Shown here one piece after another: positions 24,401 through 31,754 of a DNA stretch of 64,000 nt (the stretch's first letter is position 1; each line of letters opens with the position of its first letter). The position numbers and the translations under genes were made by a program. A model generated the notes under the pieces. The model did not search any database. It was not told the DNA's origin and saw nothing but the letters and a program-made list of their open reading frames with translations. The DNA is from Alviniconcha marisindica (lineage: Eukaryota; Mollusca; Gastropoda; Provannidae). The DNA is taken from NCBI GenBank assembly GCA_018857735.1, contig JABMCL010000672.1, forward strand, positions 196,001 to 260,000, read 5' to 3'.

Positions 24401-27400
24401 CTTGTGGGACAGGGTGAGTTGATTAATTCTTGTTGGACAGGGTGAGTTGATTAATTCTTGTTGGACAGGGTGAGTTGATTAATTCTTGTTGGACAGGGTG
24501 AGTTGATTAATTCTTGTGGGACAGGGTGAGTTGATTAATTCTTGTGGGACAGGGTGAGTTGATTAATTCTTGTGGGACAGGGTGAGTTGCTTAATTCTTG
24601 TGGGACAGGGTGAGTTGCTTAATTCTTGTGGGACAGGGTGAGCTGCTTAATTCTTGTGGGACAGGGTGAGTTGATTAATTCTTGTGGGACAGGGTGAGTT
24701 GATTAATTATTGTTGGACAGAGTGAGTTGATTAATTGTTGTTGGACAGGGTGAGTTGATTAGACAAGGTGAGTTTATTAATTATTGTGGGACAGGGTGAG
24801 TTGATTAATTATTGTTGGACAGGGTGAGTTGATTAATTATTGTGGGACAGGGTGAGTTGATTAATTATTGTTGCAACAGGGTCAGTTCTATGGGTTGTTG
24901 ATTTTTTTTAATAATGCAGTGGCATGTTCATATGTGGTTATTATTATTATCATTGACACTCGACATGGTGATCTGTGTGCATGTTATACTTCCTATATGT
25001 AAATTGTAATGATGGTGTTTTCAGCGTCTTGGGGTGCTACATAATTGAGGGTGATTTCAGCTTGTGTGCATGCCACAATAATACACTTCTATTGGTTAGT
25101 GAGCTTTTATTTGAATGCAGTAATGCCTTTCTTGGCAAATTCAGGTGTAGGTGTTTACTGTTATTGTCATTATTGATAGTTAACATGGTGACCTGTGTGG
25201 ATATTATTCTTACTCTGTGTTATGGTGGCAACTTCAGCTTCTTTGGATGTTACATAAAGATATTGATTTCAGCTTGTGTGGATATCGCAGTTATGATAAA
25301 GTGATTGTGACTTCAGTTTATATGAGTGTTGCAATAATGATGACCTGATGTGGATTTCAGGTCATGTGGATGAATGATGGCAACTTCAGCTTACAAAAAG
25401 ATACAGTAATGGTTAAATGATCCTGATTTAGCTCTGTGAATGCTATTATAATGATGAAATAAGGATGAAATGATGATGACTGGGAGTTGGGCTCTGCGGC
25501 TGTTTCAGTGCCCACCCTATGCAGCTGCCAGTGGTTCATCCGACGGCACAGTGCGCTTGTGGGACCTGATGACAGGGACGTGCACTCACAAGTTCAAGTG
25601 GCACGAGGAAGCTGTGGTGCAGCTGGCCACATCATTGCAGTTTGTCGTCAGTCTGGCTCAGGACGATCACATGTGCGTGTGGGAACGCACCCGCACTCGG
25701 CTTCTTCACAAAATAGCTATGGTTAGTGAGATGGCAAGGAAATCTGTTGATAAAGAGTCAGGAGAAGAAAAAATGGAAGAAACACAGACATGGAAAGTAT
25801 TACCCCTTTCTCCAAAGACTAAGGTACACAAGGTGTTTCTTTCTTACCGTTGCAATCTGAAACAGAACGAGGCCCTGAGCGTTCATGTAGAATTGACACA
25901 CAAGGGAGCTAGTTAGCGTTCAGTGATGTCGCACAGACACAGCAACTCGGGTCCTAGTTGTATTTGTGTGGCATCTTTTGAGCGCTCATTAACTCCATTT
26001 CAATGTACCTGCTTGAGCCCATGTGTCAAACAAAGTTTTCATTTTTATGCTTTGTATATTAATGAACAATAAAGATTTCTTTGATTTGATCTGCATGTTG
26101 TTTCTTATTGTTGGTTCCAACTAATTTGATGAATCATGCAGCGCACTGATTGGTGAGTTGTGACAGACAGATTGTGTATATGTTCATGCGAGTGTTTGGG
26201 GAGGGAATAGTTTAGGGCTTGGTCCACCATGACAGATTGAGGATGTGTTCATGCGAGTGTTTGGGGAGGGGATAGTTTAGGGTTTAGTCCACCATGACAG
26301 AGAGGATGAGATTGTATATTACTGGTGGTGCAAAGGGGTGTTTTTGTGTATATTACTAGTGGTGCAAAGGGGTGTTTTTGTGTATATTACTAGTGGTGCA
26401 AAGGGGTGTTTTTGTGTATATTACTAGTGGTGCAAAGGGGTGTTTTTGTGTATATTACTAGTGGTGCAAAGGGGTGTTTTTGTGTATCTTACTAGTGGTG
26501 CAAAGGGGTGTTTTTGTGTATCTTACTAGTGGTGCAAAGGGGTGTTTTTGTGTATCTTACTAGTGGTGCAAAGGGGTGTTTTTGTGTATCTTACCAGTGG
26601 TGCAAAGGGGTGTTTTTGTGTATCTTACCAGTGGTGCAAAGGGGTGTTTTTTTTGTATCTTACCAGTGGTGCAAAGGGGTGTTTTTGTGTATCTTACCAG
26701 TGGTGCAAAGGGGTGTTTTTGTGTATCTTACCAGTGGTGCAAAGGGGTGTTTTTGTGGTTTACTTGCAGGGGTGTCTGGGTGGCAGCATCGTCCTGATGT
26801 CACATAACCTGGGAGTGATTGGAGTTCAGGTGAGTTGAAGAACCTGCACAGTTTGTTCTTCTTTTATTCTGTTTGGTCACATTTGTCCGAGGACTGCGTC
26901 TAACCTCTGACAGCTTTGGCTTGAGATTGTGCTGCTAAAATTGCTCATCATTCCTTCCGTCCCAAAAACTGATGGTAGTACTGCCTAACTTTCCACACAA
27001 TTCCTGAAAAAAGGCAGATCGTTAAAGAGAACTTTAACATGTTCTGTGTTCAGAAACCGAATGTTTCTAGTTTTTGCATGCTTTCTGCCTATTGTGGGAA
27101 ATATTCTGTACAAGCTTCCTTCATTTTGGTGAGCCTTCAACATGCCCCTTGTGGTCATCTTCACTGGTGATTTTGCCCTGTAGTTAATGTTTGGATTTAT
27201 ACCTAAAAAAATGTGTTTTCAGGGCAAATTGGAGTTGTGGGACCTGTCCCGAGGAGAGATTGTTCGCCAGGTGGGGCTGCAGGATGGGGAGCAAGCGTTC
27301 GTCACCCAGCTCCTTGCCCTGGGCTCCAACAGCTTGGTTTGCGCCGCCAGCAACACGCTGTGCATAGTGTCCTTCCCAACCACGCTGGAGAAGGCAGAGT

Positions 27401-27402
27401 GA
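1435..27402 (+). CDS. SCAP: SCAP, sterol-sensing escort protein of SREBP (5' end outside window)
   Basis: SCAP is a polytopic ER/Golgi membrane protein. It carries SREBP into COPII vesicles when sterol is low and binds Insig when sterol is high. Eighteen exons are visible: 1435-1616, 2177-2303, 3602-3714, 4326-4420, 7774-7872, 8320-8691, 9536-9873, 10741-10903, 11941-12240, 15427-15875, 16894-17027, 17844-17929, 19003-19112, 22070-22236, 24221-24301, 25509-25721, 26770-26829, 27223-27402. They total about 1090 codons against about 1280 in the human protein. Exons 1-5 hold the sterol-sensing domain with YIYF (1598-1609), the Asp of VDIRR (7855-7857) and MELADL (7867-7872 joined to 8320-8331). 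Exons 6-9 hold the later loops and last membrane span; exons 10-18 the WD40 SREBP-binding region. Every junction fits in phase except exon 9 to exon 10, where the first WD40 exon is missing. N-terminal exons lie before base 1. Exon numbers used here are local. Confidence 0.93.
2010..2213 (+). repeat. Tandem copies of SCAP exon 2 acceptor and exon start
   Basis: Copies with a period of about 59 end in the real exon. The nearest copy has ttacag|gtaagatagagatggt from 2118, with 32 of 33 exon-start bases matching. Two older copies start near 2058 and 2010. Confidence 0.85.
2177..2303 (+). CDS. SCAP: SCAP exon 2: sterol-sensing domain
   Basis: Encodes [20 protein letters not shown], then a hydrophobic span and GLNPTLNG, which aligns with the vertebrate KIDMVKSKWGLA...LTPTLNG segment. 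The phase 1 entry joins exon 1 (c + gt = Arg). The donor is gtgaga. Up to three diverged copies of its first bases lie directly upstream at 2010-2176. Confidence 0.92.
3060..3193. repeat. Duplicated 63-bp segment
   Basis: Two copies of a unit with core gggcagagatcaggggaaca, inside the SCAP intron between exons 2 and 3. Confidence 0.85.
3602..3714 (+). CDS. SCAP: SCAP exon 3: sterol-sensing domain
   Basis: Encodes [18 protein letters not shown], then [19 protein letters not shown], the most conserved part of the sterol-sensing domain. Acceptor ttgtgcag, donor gtcagg; phase 2 in and phase 1 out. Confidence 0.93.
4326..4420 (+). CDS. SCAP: SCAP exon 4: sterol-sensing domain
   Basis: Encodes [18 protein letters not shown] and a hydrophobic span ending FTFVPAIQ. 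Acceptor cttttcag, donor gtaggc. It ends on a complete codon. A 27-bp minisatellite starts 27 bases after the donor. Confidence 0.92.
4448..5566. repeat. 27-bp minisatellite, about 42 copies
   Basis: Unit core cccattcacccataagact plus gtctgatg. Some copies lack gtct. A 27-base unit leaves the - strand frames open, producing spurious repeats of MGEWASDSL. It lies in the SCAP intron after exon 4. Confidence 0.95.
5620..6450 (+). mobile_element. Broken non-LTR retrotransposon (CR1/Jockey-like LINE), 3' end only
   Basis: The + strand encodes [20 protein letters not shown], then [20 protein letters not shown] and [12 protein letters not shown], the C-terminal end of LINE reverse-transcriptase proteins. 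A frame shift near 6000 moves [14 protein letters not shown] to another frame. [20 protein letters not shown] and [12 protein letters not shown] follow in a third block. The tail ends gtaaagcgccctgtg...gggcgctctagaaat and a TTA run, typical of CR1-like 3' ends. The 5' part is absent. It lies in the SCAP intron between exons 4 and 5 and is inactive. Confidence 0.9.
6545..7060. repeat. GATT-rich diverged repeats with 40-bp units at the end
   Basis: First a ggttgattgatttgattg-type region, then from 6850 a 40-base unit with core gactggtggatcaattgat and ggtagatagatgg. No gene. Confidence 0.75.
7083..7790 (+). repeat. Array of about 12 decoy acceptors before SCAP exon 5
   Basis: A 53-56 base unit with core gtgatttcag|gagttttgcc. 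The first 12-14 bases of exon 5 (gagttctgcctgtt) and its acceptor recur in each unit. The exact exon form gagttctgcctg occurs in the copy near 7605. The last copy is the real junction at 7773/7774. Confidence 0.92.
7774..7872 (+). CDS. SCAP: SCAP exon 5: end of sterol-sensing domain
   Basis: Encodes [20 protein letters not shown] and then SVDIRRME. The Asp at 7855-7857 matches the residue needed for Insig-regulated transport in mammals. The first two residues of the COPII-binding MELADL end this exon. The acceptor gatttcag is the last of about 13 tandem copies. Confidence 0.94.
7879..8180. repeat. (GT)n with about 30-bp composite repeats
   Basis: A (GT)n run starting right after the exon 5 donor, then units of gctttacggtggagtgtgtg. 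It fills most of the short intron before exon 6. Confidence 0.85.
8320..8691 (+). CDS. SCAP: SCAP exon 6: MELADL completion and cytosolic loop
   Basis: Starts [11 protein letters not shown], completing MELADL. A Pro/Ala-rich low-complexity cytosolic stretch follows, then [20 protein letters not shown] and Met, matching the vertebrate LPKRLRVVYFLARTRLAQRLIM. The donor gtaacag lies in a 33-bp unit present three times. The first copy is chosen because it joins exon 7 cleanly. Confidence 0.9.
8671..8769 (+). repeat. Triplicated 33-bp unit spanning SCAP exon 6 donor
   Basis: Units start at 8671, 8704 and 8737: ttcttccagaggcttatcat then g|gtaacag. The first 21 bases are exon sequence (FFQRLIM) and the rest is intron. 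Donors lie at 8692, 8725 and 8758. Use of the second would insert 11 in-frame codons; the third would meet a stop. Confidence 0.92.
8886..9030. repeat. 22-bp minisatellite, about 7 copies
   Basis: Unit gcagaaaatgtgggtatccc tg; no coding meaning seen. It lies in the SCAP intron between exons 6 and 7. Confidence 0.9.
9345..9485 (+). repeat. Diverged partial copies of SCAP exon 7 in its upstream intron
   Basis: Two stretches, at 9355-9395 (aaggcttgtggagcacatag) and 9445-9485 (acaagacaggtctgctggag), resemble exon 7 bases tacaagacgggtctggtgga and gcacatagccaa. They are separated by a (CA)n run. Confidence 0.7.
9536..9873 (+). CDS. SCAP: SCAP exon 7: membrane span and luminal loop
   Basis: Starts [20 protein letters not shown] and continues into a luminal loop with an acidic Gly/Pro-rich stretch, then [19 protein letters not shown], matching RHWPTLFSYYNI of the vertebrate protein. 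The phrase GLVEH occurs twice (about 9579-9593 and 9777-9791), so the exon has an internal duplication. The GC-rich middle is unlike its AT-rich flanks. Confidence 0.92.
9874..10740 (+). other. SCAP intron between exons 7 and 8
   Basis: No gene, array or clear element. It begins with a short (GT)n and contains some repeated phrases such as gggttaaacc / attaaaccctt, which may be an old inverted element. Confidence 0.5.
10741..10903 (+). CDS. SCAP: SCAP exon 8: luminal loop
   Basis: Encodes [19 protein letters not shown] and continues to TSVEDKQ, aligned with RYISLLPVIPVTLRLNP of vertebrates. The acceptor follows a good pyrimidine tract (cttgcttgcag). It ends on a complete codon before gtcact. 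Confidence 0.9.
11420..11928. repeat. 51-bp minisatellite, about 10 copies
   Basis: Unit core gtgtgtggtaagaagtatcg and gtgcatgtgaagcatc. It ends 12 bases before the exon 9 acceptor. Each unit contains ggtaagaagt, a donor-like motif, but no exon 9 sequence. Confidence 0.92.
11941..12240 (+). CDS. SCAP: SCAP exon 9: last membrane span and start of cytosolic tail
   Basis: Exactly 100 codons. It starts [20 protein letters not shown] and has a strongly hydrophobic span ([20 protein letters not shown]), then [16 protein letters not shown] and [12 protein letters not shown]. This matches LYRVLCPRNYG and VPLVLRGH, which in vertebrates stand immediately before the first WD40 repeat. Its last 20 bases plus the donor are amplified downstream. 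Confidence 0.92.
12222..13345 (+). repeat. Array of about 30 copies of SCAP exon 9 donor
   Basis: A 34-38 base unit, gctgaaggggcacagtcag|gtgaggggtg. The first half is the last 18-20 bases of exon 9 and the second half the donor. The array starts at the true junction (12240/12241) and fades into 13340-13575. Confidence 0.94.
13575..15115. repeat. 29-bp minisatellite, about 50 copies
   Basis: Unit core caccacacacaatacag|gta then ctgaacagt. Each unit carries cag|gta, donor-like. The last unit has mutated to a perfect donor consensus, ggtaagtaag, near 15107-15116. It lies in the interval where the first WD40 exon should be. Confidence 0.93.
15427..15875 (+). CDS. SCAP: SCAP exon 10: linker inside the WD40 region
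   Basis: Encodes [19 protein letters not shown], an acidic and Ser-rich linker, then [12 protein letters not shown] and [14 protein letters not shown], matching LIDTNFSAQP...YDFSCLVQRVYQEEG of vertebrate SCAP. It needs two bases carried in from the previous exon, but exon 9 supplies none. An exon is therefore missing between them. Confidence 0.88.
16894..17027 (+). CDS. SCAP: SCAP exon 11: WD40 repeat
   Basis: Encodes [12 protein letters not shown], then [20 protein letters not shown] and RIE, the blade aligned with [20 protein letters not shown] in vertebrates. The acceptor is the tag at the end of a (GT)n run, with no ordinary pyrimidine tract. Phase 1 in, phase 0 out. Confidence 0.9.
17127..17445. 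repeat. 32-bp minisatellite, 10 copies
   Basis: Unit core gttgggattatgcaagtgta aagggac. It lies in the SCAP intron after exon 11. Confidence 0.93.
17844..17929 (+). CDS. SCAP: SCAP exon 12: WD40 repeat
   Basis: Encodes [18 protein letters not shown], then [10 protein letters not shown]. It finishes one blade (RIE-MWEGETG) and starts the next. Acceptor ttacatttcag, donor gtacgg. It ends with two bases of an Arg codon. Confidence 0.9.
18722..18812. repeat. Long near-perfect hairpin (about 40-bp arms, 4-base loop)
   Basis: The left arm gtgtagaaaaagatgagcga...gttgaggcatta pairs with the right arm taatgcctcaacaattaa...ttttttctacac, with few mismatches and a 2-base bulge. The loop is gcag. It lies in the SCAP intron between exons 12 and 13. 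It could be a MITE or, as RNA, a pre-miRNA-like stem. Confidence 0.7.
18936..19006 (+). repeat. Tandem copies of SCAP exon 13 acceptor
   Basis: A 22-base unit, gtggtgacatgttttcttcag. AG sites lie at 18958, 18980 and 19002; the last is the true acceptor. The agagtgg that follows each includes the first exon bases. Confidence 0.88.
19003..19112 (+). CDS. SCAP: SCAP exon 13: WD40 repeat with repeated 3' end
   Basis: Encodes [18 protein letters not shown], then [19 protein letters not shown], aligned with RIVAARLNGSLDFFSLET. The final 54 bases and the donor gtagag are the first unit of a 63-bp array running to about 20295. The first donor (19113) is in phase with exon 14 (g + gt = Gly). So are donors 63 bases further on in each clean unit, so the true 3' end is ambiguous. 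Confidence 0.87.
19059..20295 (+). repeat. 63-bp array copied from the 3' end of SCAP exon 13
   Basis: Unit of 63 bases with core cccagacagtgccgcacgca and cacacagag|gtagag. About ten good copies at 19059-19700, strongly decayed copies at 19860-20095 and three good ones at 20095-20295. The + frame stays open through the first copies because 63 is divisible by 3. Confidence 0.93.
20862..21218. mobile_element. Foldback (MITE-like) element flanked by a 13-bp direct repeat
   Basis: Arm 20875-20955 (ccaaacacaaaaaggttcaa...) is repeated in inverse orientation at about 21080-21160, with shared acacagacacacagtatgca and cagggaaat-type ends. The perfect 13-mer gttcagtcattat stands at 20862-20874 and again at 21206-21218. 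Related single arms occur at 23122-23180 and 59188-59300. It lies in the SCAP intron between exons 13 and 14. Confidence 0.6.
22070..22236 (+). CDS. SCAP: SCAP exon 14: WD40 repeat
   Basis: Encodes [19 protein letters not shown], then [20 protein letters not shown] and SQDHTLK. This matches CAHQKPITALKAAAGRLVTG SQDHTLR of vertebrates. Acceptor cctgtccag, donor gtactg; it ends on a complete codon. Confidence 0.93.
22310..23122. repeat. 40-bp minisatellite with a higher-order copy
   Basis: Unit core ttcaaatgattgtcattggc and taggtcctgacacatca, about 20 copies. The variant series at 22371-22530 recurs at about 22851-23010, so a block of roughly 480 bases was duplicated. Every unit contains attgg, a CCAAT box on the - strand. 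Confidence 0.92.
23895..24056. repeat. 21-bp minisatellite, 7-8 copies
   Basis: Unit atggaatgatgaatgttaca a. A 21-base unit keeps frames open on both strands. It lies upstream of SCAP exon 15. Confidence 0.92.
24221..24301 (+). CDS. SCAP: SCAP exon 15: WD40 repeat
   Basis: Encodes [20 protein letters not shown], then GALCLDR; FRLED...LQGH is the vertebrate match. The donor gtgagt directly follows ttggacagg. That boundary (ggacagg|gtgagttg) is the repeat unit of the 28-bp array that fills the start of the next intron. Confidence 0.92.
24290..24885 (+). repeat. Array of about 20 copies of SCAP exon 15 donor
   Basis: A 28-base unit, ttggacagg|gtgagttgat taattctt. Its first 9 bases equal the end of exon 15. 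Each copy keeps a consensus donor gtgagt. Confidence 0.93.
24980..25460. repeat. Diverged repeats with recurring ttcag, SCAP intron before exon 16
   Basis: Loose copies of a segment with acttcagctt and tggatgttac occur about every 60 bases. They offer several weak acceptors before the true one at 25508. Confidence 0.5.
25509..25721 (+). CDS. SCAP: SCAP exon 16: WD40 repeats
   Basis: Encodes [20 protein letters not shown] and then [20 protein letters not shown], two blades ending in WD-type motifs. The donor gttagt at 25722 gives phase 0 into exon 17. The frame stays open past this donor to a TAG at 25914-25916. A second in-phase donor (gtacac at 25824) would add 34 codons. Confidence 0.9.
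25722..26095 (+). other. Possible read-through 3' terminal extension of SCAP exon 16 with poly(A) signal
   Basis: Beyond the exon 16 donor the frame stays open for 65 lysine/glutamate-rich codons, ending at TAG 25914-25916. AATAAA follows at 26068-26073, then a T/G-rich stretch. If this site is used, the message would encode a SCAP lacking the last blade. A processed end is inferred, not shown. Confidence 0.4.
26163..26300. repeat. Duplicated 68-bp segment
   Basis: Two copies with core gttcatgcgagtgtttgggg and tagtccaccatgacag. Confidence 0.85.
26310..26765 (+). repeat. 34-bp minisatellite before SCAP exon 17, about 13 copies
   Basis: Unit core agtggtgcaaaggggtgttt ttgtgtat. The exon start aggggtgtctg resembles aaggggtgttt of the unit, so this may be another array seeded at an acceptor. 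The likeness is short. Confidence 0.9.
26770..26829 (+). CDS. SCAP: SCAP exon 17: WD40 repeat
   Basis: Twenty codons: [20 protein letters not shown]. This matches GASLGVISDNLLVTGGQ before the last WD motif. Acceptor tacttgcag, donor gtgagt; phase 0 on both sides. Confidence 0.9.
27223..27402 (+). CDS. SCAP: SCAP exon 18: last WD40 repeat and stop
   Basis: Encodes [20 protein letters not shown], then [20 protein letters not shown] and KAE, with TGA at 27400-27402. The vertebrate protein ends in the same way (LSLVYVPSVLEKLD). Acceptor gttttcag. Confidence 0.94.
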   Translation, partial: GKLELWDLSRGEIVRQVGLQDGEQAFVTQLLALGSNSLVCAASNTLCIVSFPTTLEKAE

Positions 27403-27867
27403 ACAGATTCATGTCTGTCCCCACTATGTGGGAGTGGAAGAGAGTTAGGACTCCTCACAGCATCGGAGGACCCGCAGCAAACAACCGACACGCCCCTCTC
27501 CACAGCTTTGGAGTTGATTAATCACCCGCTGCATGAGTGAATGAGCATCGGCTCTCCAGTCCATTTGATGAACTGGGTGTTCTCTCCCTTTGCATCAGAC
27601 AACTAGGAAAGCAGAATGAAAGAGTGTCATGTGGCCCCTGCATCCTTCCTCCACCCCACCCCCCTCCTCCCCCGACCCCCCCTTCCCCTTCCACCCCCCA
27701 CATACACCTCCCAACATTGGAGAGAGAAAATCAAGTGAAAGAATATTTTGCCATGCCTGCCACGTTTGAGAAACAAGAGTGAAGAAGAGTGCTTTATTCC
27801 GTGCTACAATGGAGAAAGCGTATGTATACTTCTTCCTACAATGGTGTCATTCATCTCGACTCATGCA

Positions 27868-27958
27868 TACGGATCTTCAGACAAAGGGATGAAATCATAC
27901 GGATCTTCAGACTAAGGGATGAAATCATACAGATCTTCAGACTATGGGATGAAATCAG
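27868..27958. repeat. 30-bp repeat, 3 copies
   Basis: Unit atacggatcttcagacaaag ggatgaaatc, in the SCAP 3' UTR. Confidence 0.85.
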
Positions 27959-28389
27959 ACTAGTTTGAGAGTGCAAAAGCCTGTCTTGAGTGTGCAAATG
28001 GCTGTGCTTAGACTGAAAGTTCACAAATGCTGCCATGGTGTGTTGTAAAGAGGTTTGGGATGGTTTCATGCTGTTTCATGCCATCACTGTCCCATGTGTG
28101 CTCATGCTACAGCTCTGCTACATTGCAGAAAGCTGTTTGATTGAAAGAACTTAGTTATTCCCCTGTTACAGTGACAGCAGTTTAAAAAAAAGGGGTGAGT
28201 GAAGAGTGCTCAGTTTCATTCTTGCAACGTTGTGTCATTCCCCTTTGAAGACAGGTATTGGAATACATTTCTGATGAGAGCAAACGAGTCATATTTCCTC
28301 TTCAAACATGTGGATTGACTAATATCTCATTCTGCCATATTGTGTCTTCACTTCAGCATTCAAAGTGGTGCAAGTGCTTTTGTTGATCT

Positions 28390-28500
28390 CTTTGGGCTGC
28401 CTGCTATCTCCCTTGTGCGTGACCTGTAAAAGGCTGGATACAAGCTTTGGGCTGCCTGCTATCTCCCTTGTGCGTGACCTGTAAAAGGCTGGATACAAGC
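28390..28500. repeat. Duplicated 55-bp segment
   Basis: Two almost identical copies with core gggctgcctgctatctccct, in the SCAP 3' UTR. Confidence 0.88.
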
Positions 28501-29679
28501 TGTGTGCAGATTGTTGTGTGGAGACATTATGTGCTAGGCTGTGAGCGTGAATGAACAGCTTTGGAGGTTGCTTCCTGCACCATTTCCTTTCTCTTCTGTT
28601 ATCCCAACTATGTGCTGAAAGGCAGCATTTCATCAGTAAAACAAGAATCAACAGAGAACTGTCTCTAGACCATCATGGTTTTCCATCAAAATCTCTCCAC
28701 CATTCTGAAATTTTAAATCCAATGACAGGTTATACTGTAATTGTTCATTTCAACAGTCAGCCCACCTGCACGATGTAAGTTGAAGGTAAAGGGGCATTGA
28801 CAGCACTGTTTGTAGACCATCATGATTGTCAATCAAAAGCTTTTAGTTCTGGGGGATTTTTAAATCAAATGATAATTTATACTTGAGTTATTCAAGTTAT
28901 GATTGCTGGACCTACCTCTGTGGTATCAAATGAAACTAAGCTACAAGTGTTCTGTTTGAAGTTGTACTGCCGTGGTTGCTTTTGAAATGATTGTTTCCTT
29001 GTGAGTTGTCACTGTTGCCTGAATTGTCCCTTTTTTATGAATGGCTGTCTTTTTACGGGTACTTTGGATTATTGTGGCACAGTCAAGAAAATGTTTTGCA
29101 GAAGCAAGTCCAAATATTGTACAGAAAGTGAGAGGATTGTTTGAATTTGTAAGTATATGTATGCCAAGAACTTGCTTTCGTTTCAGTCCTTGTTGCCCTT
29201 GTCAGATAGATACCGTTTTGTTGCAGAAAAAAGTCCTGCCACACACGTAAAGCTGCATGAGGTCAACTGTGTGCACGCTATTCATCAGTCTTACTTTTAG
29301 CCATCTGTTTTTACAGCAAAAGAGAAATGCCTTCAAGATGAAATATTGCTTTAGAAAAAATTTAAAAAAATCAGGCATCTTGTCTTATTTTTGTATGTTT
29401 TACTGTGTCAAGTTTCAGATAGAATTTTGATTGACTGAGCCATTTAGGGTTCCACTGTAATCTTTTCCTTGTGGGGCATTTTCTGCTATTTCATGCTTGT
29501 ATGTATGCTTTGTTTATATTTGTCTAGGGCTTGATTTTGTTGATTTGACTTGAAAGGGTTTACATATAATATATAGGCTTTGAAAGGTGTGTTTGACAGT
29601 TTTATCATCCTGAGGGGCCCTGTGTAGTTGACAGAACTAAAACCCATTTACCAACTACTGATAATCCTCACTGTTATCG

Positions 29680-29915
29680 CACACACACCATAAAGTGTGA
29701 TATCGCACGCACACACACACACACGCACACACACACACACACCATGAAAGTGTGATTATCACAAACACATACCATGAAAGTGTGATATCACACACACACA
29801 CACACACACACACGCACCATGAAAGTGTGATTATCACAATCACATACCGTGAAAGGGTGATATCACACACACACACCATGAAAGTGTGATTGTTATCACA
29901 CACAATGAAAGTGTC
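29680..29915. repeat. CA-rich composite repeat
   Basis: Units of accatgaaagtgtgattatc alternate with (CA)n. Confidence 0.8.
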
Positions 29916-29999
29916 TCAGACACCCATTTAAAGTCTTTCTTTTCTTTTTTAAACCGAATTTTGTATAGTTTGAAAAACCTAATCTAAAATATCTTTAGA

Positions 30000-30345
30000 A
30001 GCATTCAGTCAACCAGCGCATTTAAAACCTCTCTGAAGACCCATCCGTTTCAAACCTGCTACTGCTAGCAGATTGTGTCCCCTCCACCCCTCCCCACTCC
30101 AACGCTGACTGATGTGCTGTTAGAGTGCACGCATGTGTGTTTGGGTCTGTGTGTGTAATGTGGGTCTTGCCTCTTTAGCTTCTTCTTCTTTGAATTGTGT
30201 GTCAGCATTGTTTTTATTGTTTTCCATGTGAGGTGTCTCAACATGGATGTAGTTTATATGTGAATTTTGTACAGTGCACTGAGCTTTAGTTTTTATATTA
30301 GAGGTTCATGCTTTATAAATATATTAAGGATTATTATCAGGATAT
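30000..30345 (+). mobile_element. LINE 3' tail relic
   Basis: The sequence reads HLKTSLKTHPFQTC, similar to the end of the LINE protein at 6220-6270. A tail follows with gtgcactgagctttag, a tttataaata stretch and ATTATTAT. It is heavily decayed and only the last part of an element remains. Confidence 0.55.
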
Positions 30346-31754
30346 ACTGTCCATTTCTGTTGTTGTAATTTAACGTTTTTATTATTTAACAAAAAGATGC
30401 TTGTCTGTTTAGTTTTAAAAAAAACACCTAGGTTGCTCCAAAGAGACGGCACTCTTAGTTTTACTTGACCTGTCAATAGGGTAGGATGGCCTTTAAAAAT
30501 AGATCAAAGTTGTCGCCAATCTTCCATTCACTTGCTTGGTCAGAAAATGAAGTTGCCCTTTAAAGCAGGAAGGATTTACCTCTGCTTCCCCTTTAACGTG
30601 GGAAGCATTTACCTCCAGCCACCTGTGACAGTTGGGAGCACTGGCTTGACCTCAGCTGGCTCTTCAAAGTAGGAAGCATTTACCTCCAGTTGTTTGTCAA
30701 AGTCCAGCTGTGCAGTGTTACTGGGGTATTCTCTGTACAGATAATAATATTGTCACCTGTGGTGTTACTAATCCTGGTATTACTCCTGATTAGTTTCATT
30801 CATACATCGGAACAATGGTTTGGAAGGGGCACGTATTTTAGCTGTTGTTTTTAGAGAATTTTCGTGTTTGGTTTTCAACTTTTGGTTGTTGTTTTTTCTT
30901 CTTCTTCCTCGTTCACCACCGTTAGAGGGAAACACCAGCTCCTCTCACAGACGCTGCCGTCCTCCTCAAGGCTGCCAGCTCCCCATGCAGCTTCTCCATC
31001 AGGGGCAGAGCTTTTTTAGGTATGTTTTTATTCTCTGGTAATTCACCAACAGCATATAATGAGTTTCCCAAAGCGATGTCACATGAATCAGATGTGTCAA
31101 CTGTGCTTAATTAGCGTAGATTTTACCCATTTTCATATCACTCCTGCCTGTTAGCACTGTGGAGAACAGTCACTTTGTTTTTTGCAACTGTGACGTTCTA
31201 GTTTTGTAGCTAGACAGTGATAAGTTTTGTTTGAAATAACAGATGGAGGATAACTATTTTCAGCTATGTAAACTTTGTTGTATTTTAAATGTTTTGTCCA
31301 TTTCTGCAGCTAAGTTAATTGTTACAAAAAAACTTGTGATTTTTCTGTGAAATGTTTGCTGCAGACCTTTCTTGCCATATTTATTATATTACAGATGTAA
31401 GTGAGTGAATGACTGTGTCTGCGTACGCGCTTACATGCAAAGTGGCTTTATCAGTACTTTCTACCTTGCCAGTAAGTTGTTCATGAAGACTGAAGTTTCT
31501 AAAAAGATGTGTGTAACTGTTTTGCTGATGGTGCCCTGACGTGTGACCACTGCAATGCTGTGTTAAAGGTGATGGGGTGGGGGCTGGCCATTGCCACCAC
31601 CAATTAGTACAGTGCTTTGTGTTTCCATTGTAGAGTCAGATAAAAACAATGGTACCACTGCATTCCCAAGAGTTGCATAGCTCTGTGCTTAGTAGACTTG
31701 GGTGGGGGTGCATAGGGGTGACACCAGCAAAGGGTTAACAGACAGGTGGTCTCT

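Noticed and set aside
30820..31041. 73-codon + strand frame with a hydrophobic stretch
   Set aside because: T-rich UTR-like sequence, no similarity recognised and no splice context.
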